From Sinohyriopsis cumingii (lineage: Eukaryota > Mollusca > Bivalvia > Unionida > Unionidae): a stretch of DNA of 64,000 bases. Position 1 is the stretch's first letter. Each line of letters opens with the position of its first letter. Below, one piece after another: positions 61,900-64,000 of this stretch. The notes beneath the pieces were generated by a model. The model worked only from the letters and a program-made list of their open reading frames with translations. It ran no database searches and was not told the origin of the DNA. The DNA lies in NCBI GenBank assembly GCA_028554795.2, contig CM068827.1:75775244-75839243 (forward strand). Reading direction: 5' to 3'. A program made the translations under genes and the position numbers.

Positions 61900-62154
61900 A
61901 CATAACACCTTCTATTAGCTAAGAATGTACGAGGAGATGAAATCTCACAAAACATACTATCCATCACAACATAAAATTATTTTCCATTATACCCCCTACA
62001 CCCTCCAACATTCCAATACCATTCAACACCCCGTATACAGACTAGCAAAAAACGCACTGTGTTAGCTTAGAATGTAAGAGAAGCAGATGAAATCTCACAA
62101 ACATATTTTTCATAACACCAAAAAAAACCCATCAACTACACCAACAGTAGTGAA
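61900..62154 (-). repeat. Spacer with a duplicated segment of about 55 bp
   Basis: TTAGCTAAGAATGTAC...GATGAAATCTCACAAA at 61915-61962 recurs as TTAGCTTAGAATGTAA...GATGAAATCTCACAAA at 62062-62102. It is part of the inter-cassette spacer. Confidence 0.55.
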
Positions 62155-62372
62155 AGGGGATACCCTACGGACAATGGGAATTAGCATTACAGAACCCCTT
62201 GGGACAATCTACGGACAATGGAAATTTAACATGGCGAAAAATCGTGGGACAATCTACGGACAAGGGGAATTTAACATGGCAATAAATCGTGGGACACTCT
62301 ACGGACAAGGGGAATTTAACATGGGGAATAGAGTTTGGGTTTGTTTAGGGACAAAGGGAATGGAACATGGGA
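62155..62372 (-). repeat. 45-bp tandem repeat between cassettes, leader-like motif
   Basis: Four to five units; on the + strand each reads GGGACAATCTACGGACAAG followed by GGGAATTTAACATGGC. On the - strand the core is CCATGTTAAATTCCC, the motif of the leaders at 61740-61862 and 11750-11810. The antisense 221-codon frame across it is not a gene. Confidence 0.7.
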
Positions 62373-62436
62373 TTTTTTTTAAATTTAAAAAAAGGGGTAG
62401 GCAATTCAAAGGCTATCTCTTTTCGAGATATATGGG

Positions 62437-62452
62437 GGCCCTGAAAAGGGCC
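62437..62452 (-). terminator. Histone-type 3' stem-loop of the 62506-62856 gene
   Basis: On the - strand GGCCCT-TTTC-AGGGCC is the canonical histone mRNA stem-loop (6-bp stem, loop TTTC), with 5' flank ACCCAAA and 3' flank CCCATAT. CTCGAAAAGAGATAG follows 9 nt downstream, a purine box of the kind bound by U7 snRNA. It lies about 53 nt after the stop codon, a normal histone spacing. Confidence 0.85.
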
Positions 62453-62505
62453 TTTGGGTTTTCTTCTGCTTCTAATTTCTTCTTTTCCTCCACCAAGTTC
62501 TTATT

Positions 62506-62856
62506 TTATCTCCTACACTCTTCTTCTCTTTCTTTTTTTTTCTTCTCCTCCTCTTCTTTCTTCTCTTCCTCCTCTTCTTTCTTCTTCTTTTCATTTTCTT
62601 CTTCTTTTTCAATTTTTTCGTTCCAATTGCGTATTCTTATTCTTTCCTCTTCATCCTCCTTCTCCTCCTTGATCTCTTTCATGACACCACTAATCTTGTC
62701 CTTTGCTTTCCTTAAGTTATTAATTTCCATCTTCACACGATGGGGACTATAGGAATAATGGTCTTCAACCAGTCTTAATAGCATCTGTTCCATTATTCCT
62801 AAGTTGTCTAAAACGTCTTGCAAGGTTTGTAATTTGTCCATTTGGTTTGACGCCAT
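62506..62856 (-). CDS. Non-histone Glu/Lys-rich coiled-coil protein with histone-type mRNA end, 116 residues
   Basis: ATG at 62856 lies about 48 nt downstream of a TATAAGAA box and has no intron. Residues 1-65 (MASNQMDKLQTLQDVLD..., MEQMLLRLVEDHYSY, VKMEINNLRKAKDKI) look helical; residues 66-116 are almost pure Glu/Lys/Arg and end EREEECRR. No known domain; not a histone, HMG or protamine, although the cassette (TATA, no intron, short 3' UTR, stem-loop, purine box, no AATAAA seen) is that of a replication-dependent histone gene. I infer S-phase or germline/embryo expression of a non-polyadenylated mRNA. The low-complexity tail makes homology searching hard; a possible artefact is that the Glu/Lys tail is just a purine tract, but TATA and stem-loop positions argue for a gene. 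Confidence 0.65.
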   Translation of the reverse strand: MASNQMDKLQTLQDVLDNLGIMEQMLLRLVEDHYSYSPHRVKMEINNLRKAKDKISGVMKEIKEEKEDEEERIRIRNWNEKIEKEEENEKKKKEEEEEKKEEEEKKKKEREEECRR

Positions 62857-62903
62857 CTTCTTTGTATTCTTTGCAGAATGGTTTGAACAACTAATACTGT
62901 GGG

Positions 62904-63015
62904 TTCTTATACGAAAAGCGCGAACGTGAAGGAAAACATCCCCCTAAAACATAAAATGGATCTTACCTAGATGATGACCAAACATCGCGCGGACGTGAAG
63001 GAAAACATCCCCCTA
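62904..63015 (-). promoter_or_regulatory. Promoter of the 62506-62856 gene: TATA box and duplicated upstream element
   Basis: TATAAGAA (62904-62911 on the - strand) is preceded by an element, here read on the + strand: GCGCGAACGTGAAGGAAAAC followed by ATCCCCCT (62919-62946). The same element recurs at 62987-63014. On the transcribed strand this reads TTCACGTTCGCGC, resembling an E2F-type TTCGCGC site. The same arrangement is found upstream of the next gene (63648 and 63720). Confidence 0.65.
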
Positions 63016-63226
63016 CTTTCTCATTTCATATAATATAACCCTAACTATACTCTCCACATTTGCTAAAAAACCCATAATCGACTATTCACACAAACATACC
63101 TGAGCTCTTACAAACACACAAACACATACACTTTCACTATTAATAAAGAGTTAGTGTTTATTTTCACACTACTCTACCTACTCACATTGGCAAATTAATA
63201 GTTATTTCTTTTCTAGACTATTGGGT
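63016..63226 (-). other. Inter-cassette spacer, - strand
   Basis: AT-rich. 63140-63220 (AGAGTTAGTGTTTATTTTCA, CACTACTCTACCTAC, CACATTGGCAAAT) is nearly the same as 63935-64000, so spacer and terminator region repeat as a unit of roughly 780 bp. Confidence 0.6.
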
Positions 63227-63242
63227 AGCCCTGAAAAGGGCT
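63227..63242 (-). terminator. Histone-type 3' stem-loop of the 63270-63578 gene
   Basis: On the - strand AGCCCT-TTTC-AGGGCT, a perfect six-pair stem and TTTC loop, with the exact histone 3' flank ACCCA. TCTAGAAAAGAAATAAC follows 10 nt on as a purine box. The stop codon is 27 nt upstream. Confidence 0.85.
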
Positions 63243-63269
63243 GTTTGTTTAAACTCCAGATGCACCTAT

Positions 63270-63578
63270 CTAATGGTTGCACCTTCCTGGCCTGGCGCCG
63301 CACACGCATCTTCTTCCCCAGTCTTCTTTCACCTTTCTTCTGGGGAGCGCAGAGGGAGGATGATTCGCTTCAGCACCCCAATCCTCTGTTTCAGGAATAT
63401 TAAACGACATCATCTCTTCTCTTTTCTTTTCCACCTCTTCCCTCTGTCTTCTCTCCTCTTCTTCCTTCTTTATTCTTGCTTCTTCTACGATAGCCTCCGC
63501 TGATAGTTCGTTTACTATGCGCCTGGCATATTCCAGGTGCATCTGTAGTTCTAACAGTTTCACTATTCTGCTATTCAT
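63270..63578 (-). CDS. Non-histone coiled-coil protein with histone-type mRNA end, 102 residues
   Basis: The frame is open upstream to 63599 but its first ATG is at 63578, about 57 nt after the TATA box, so I start there (MNSRIVKLLELQMHLEYARR). Residues about 1-30 are helical, residues about 31-60 a charged coiled coil (EEARIKKEEEERRQREE, VEKKREEMM), followed by a distinct tail FNIPETEDWGAEANHPP, KVKEDWGRRCVCGARPG and CNH. The tail repeats E-D-W-G twice and has a small Cys cluster. It shares promoter, intron-less layout, terminator and charged middle with the gene at 62506 but little residue identity: a diverged tandem paralogue or functional neighbour. No known family. Confidence 0.65.
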   Translation of the reverse strand: MNSRIVKLLELQMHLEYARRIVNELSAEAIVEEARIKKEEEERRQREEVEKKREEMMSFNIPETEDWGAEANHPPSALPRRKVKEDWGRRCVCGARPGRCNH

Positions 63579-63634
63579 TCTTCTGGCTGTGTTGATCAAT
63601 CAACAAGGGTAGCTGGACTGCCGAACGAGTTTCA

Positions 63635-63740
63635 ATTTATACTGAAAGCGCGGACGTGAAGGAAAACATCCCCCTAAAAACATAAAATTCATCTTACCTA
63701 GATCATTAACCAGAACAACGCGCGGACCTAAAAGAAACAC
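63635..63740 (-). promoter_or_regulatory. Promoter of the 63270-63578 gene: TATA box and duplicated upstream element
   Basis: TATAAAT (63635-63641 on the - strand) with the upstream element, read on +, GCGCGGACGTGAAGGAAAAC followed by ATCCCCCT (63648-63675) and a weaker second copy at 63720-63740. Between them lies AAAATTCATCTTACCTAGAT, matching AAAATGGATCTTACCTAGAT of the neighbouring promoter. Confidence 0.65.
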
Positions 63741-64000
63741 TCACTCACTTTTTTATGCTACCCATCACTTCAATCGACTATCCACATACGCAAGGCAATC
63801 CAATCTAACCCCAAATATACACCTCAAACAGCCCAAAAAACCAAACATCATTTTAATCTACTATCCACACCAACCTATTTTATCACTTACAAACACAAAC
63901 ACACAAACTCATACCCTCACATTTTTTAAGAAAGAGTTAGTGTTTATTTTCACACTACTCTACCTACACACATTGGCAAATCTATCGTTATTTCTTTTCT
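63741..64000 (-). other. Spacer and beginning of the terminator region of a third - strand cassette
   Basis: 63935-64000 copies 63140-63214 closely and ends in GTTATTTCTTTTCT, which in the neighbouring cassette lies within the purine box just 3' of the stem-loop. The stem-loop of a third gene is expected within about 30 bases past the window end. Confidence 0.6.

Noticed and set aside
62087-62752. 221-codon + strand frame
   Set aside because: Antisense to the Glu/Lys-rich gene and to tandem repeats; its Ser/Phe-rich half is the complement of the Lys/Glu tail.
62506-63578. Linker histone or protamine explanation for the histone-type 3' ends
   Set aside because: The proteins are Glu-rich with nearly balanced charge and have no winged-helix or Arg-rich composition.

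Overview
This is a eukaryotic, animal-type window: AT-rich, dominated by non-coding DNA, microsatellites and transposable elements, with only a few probable host exons. The (TA)n arrays, several tRNA-derived SINE families with mollusc-like 3' bodies, RTE-type and Gmr1-type retroelements and a Polinton-type polymerase suggest a mollusc, plausibly a gastropod or cephalopod. The species cannot be fixed from sequence alone.

The most unusual content sits at the two ends. On the + strand (about 1-11.9 kb) and on the - strand (about 64.0-61.7 kb) there are repeated gene cassettes. A typical cassette has a TATA box, a leader (hairpin-rich in the + strand copies), a short reading frame rich in Lys/Glu or acidic residues, and then, close after the stop codon, a stem-loop of the kind that ends replication-dependent histone mRNAs: a 6-bp stem with a 4-nt T-rich loop, followed by a GAAAAGA-type purine box where U7 snRNA would pair. 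None of the encoded proteins looks like a histone. The two - strand copies (62506-62856 and 63270-63578) have intact frames; most + strand copies are decayed. Four leaders on the + strand (1-330, 4700-5230, 8999-9735, 10560-10850) share a series of hairpins whose paired bases change together between copies, so RNA structure has been kept. The two loci also share a CCCATGTTAAATT leader motif. I regard this as the candidate undescribed system.

Between the ends: a Ty3/Gypsy pol fragment (0.96-1.75 kb); a decayed non-LTR ORF1 with a CCHC knuckle (5.8-8.4 kb) directly after one structured leader; tRNA SINEs; a 17-bp minisatellite; a decayed Gmr1-type Gypsy element with integrase upstream of reverse transcriptase (18.75-21.98 kb); a decayed Polinton/adintovirus-type DNA polymerase on the - strand (29.41-27.43 kb) with unassigned coding remnants beside it (22.1-27.4 kb); two paralogous first exons with a signal peptide and LRR N-terminal cap, both with a phase-2 GTAAGT donor (- strand, 16.25 and 34.16 kb); a full-length RTE-type LINE with an intact 1064-codon frame lodged in a (TA)n array (39.55-43.77 kb); further Gypsy fragments (44.4-45.5 and 61.0-61.7 kb); and two possible - strand terminal exons encoding Tyr-containing tails (48.4 and 53.0 kb). 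Large stretches (29.7-30.6, 31-33.8, 36-39.4, 45.5-48.4, 50-52, 53.3-55.4 and 57.5-60.3 kb) show nothing I can name.
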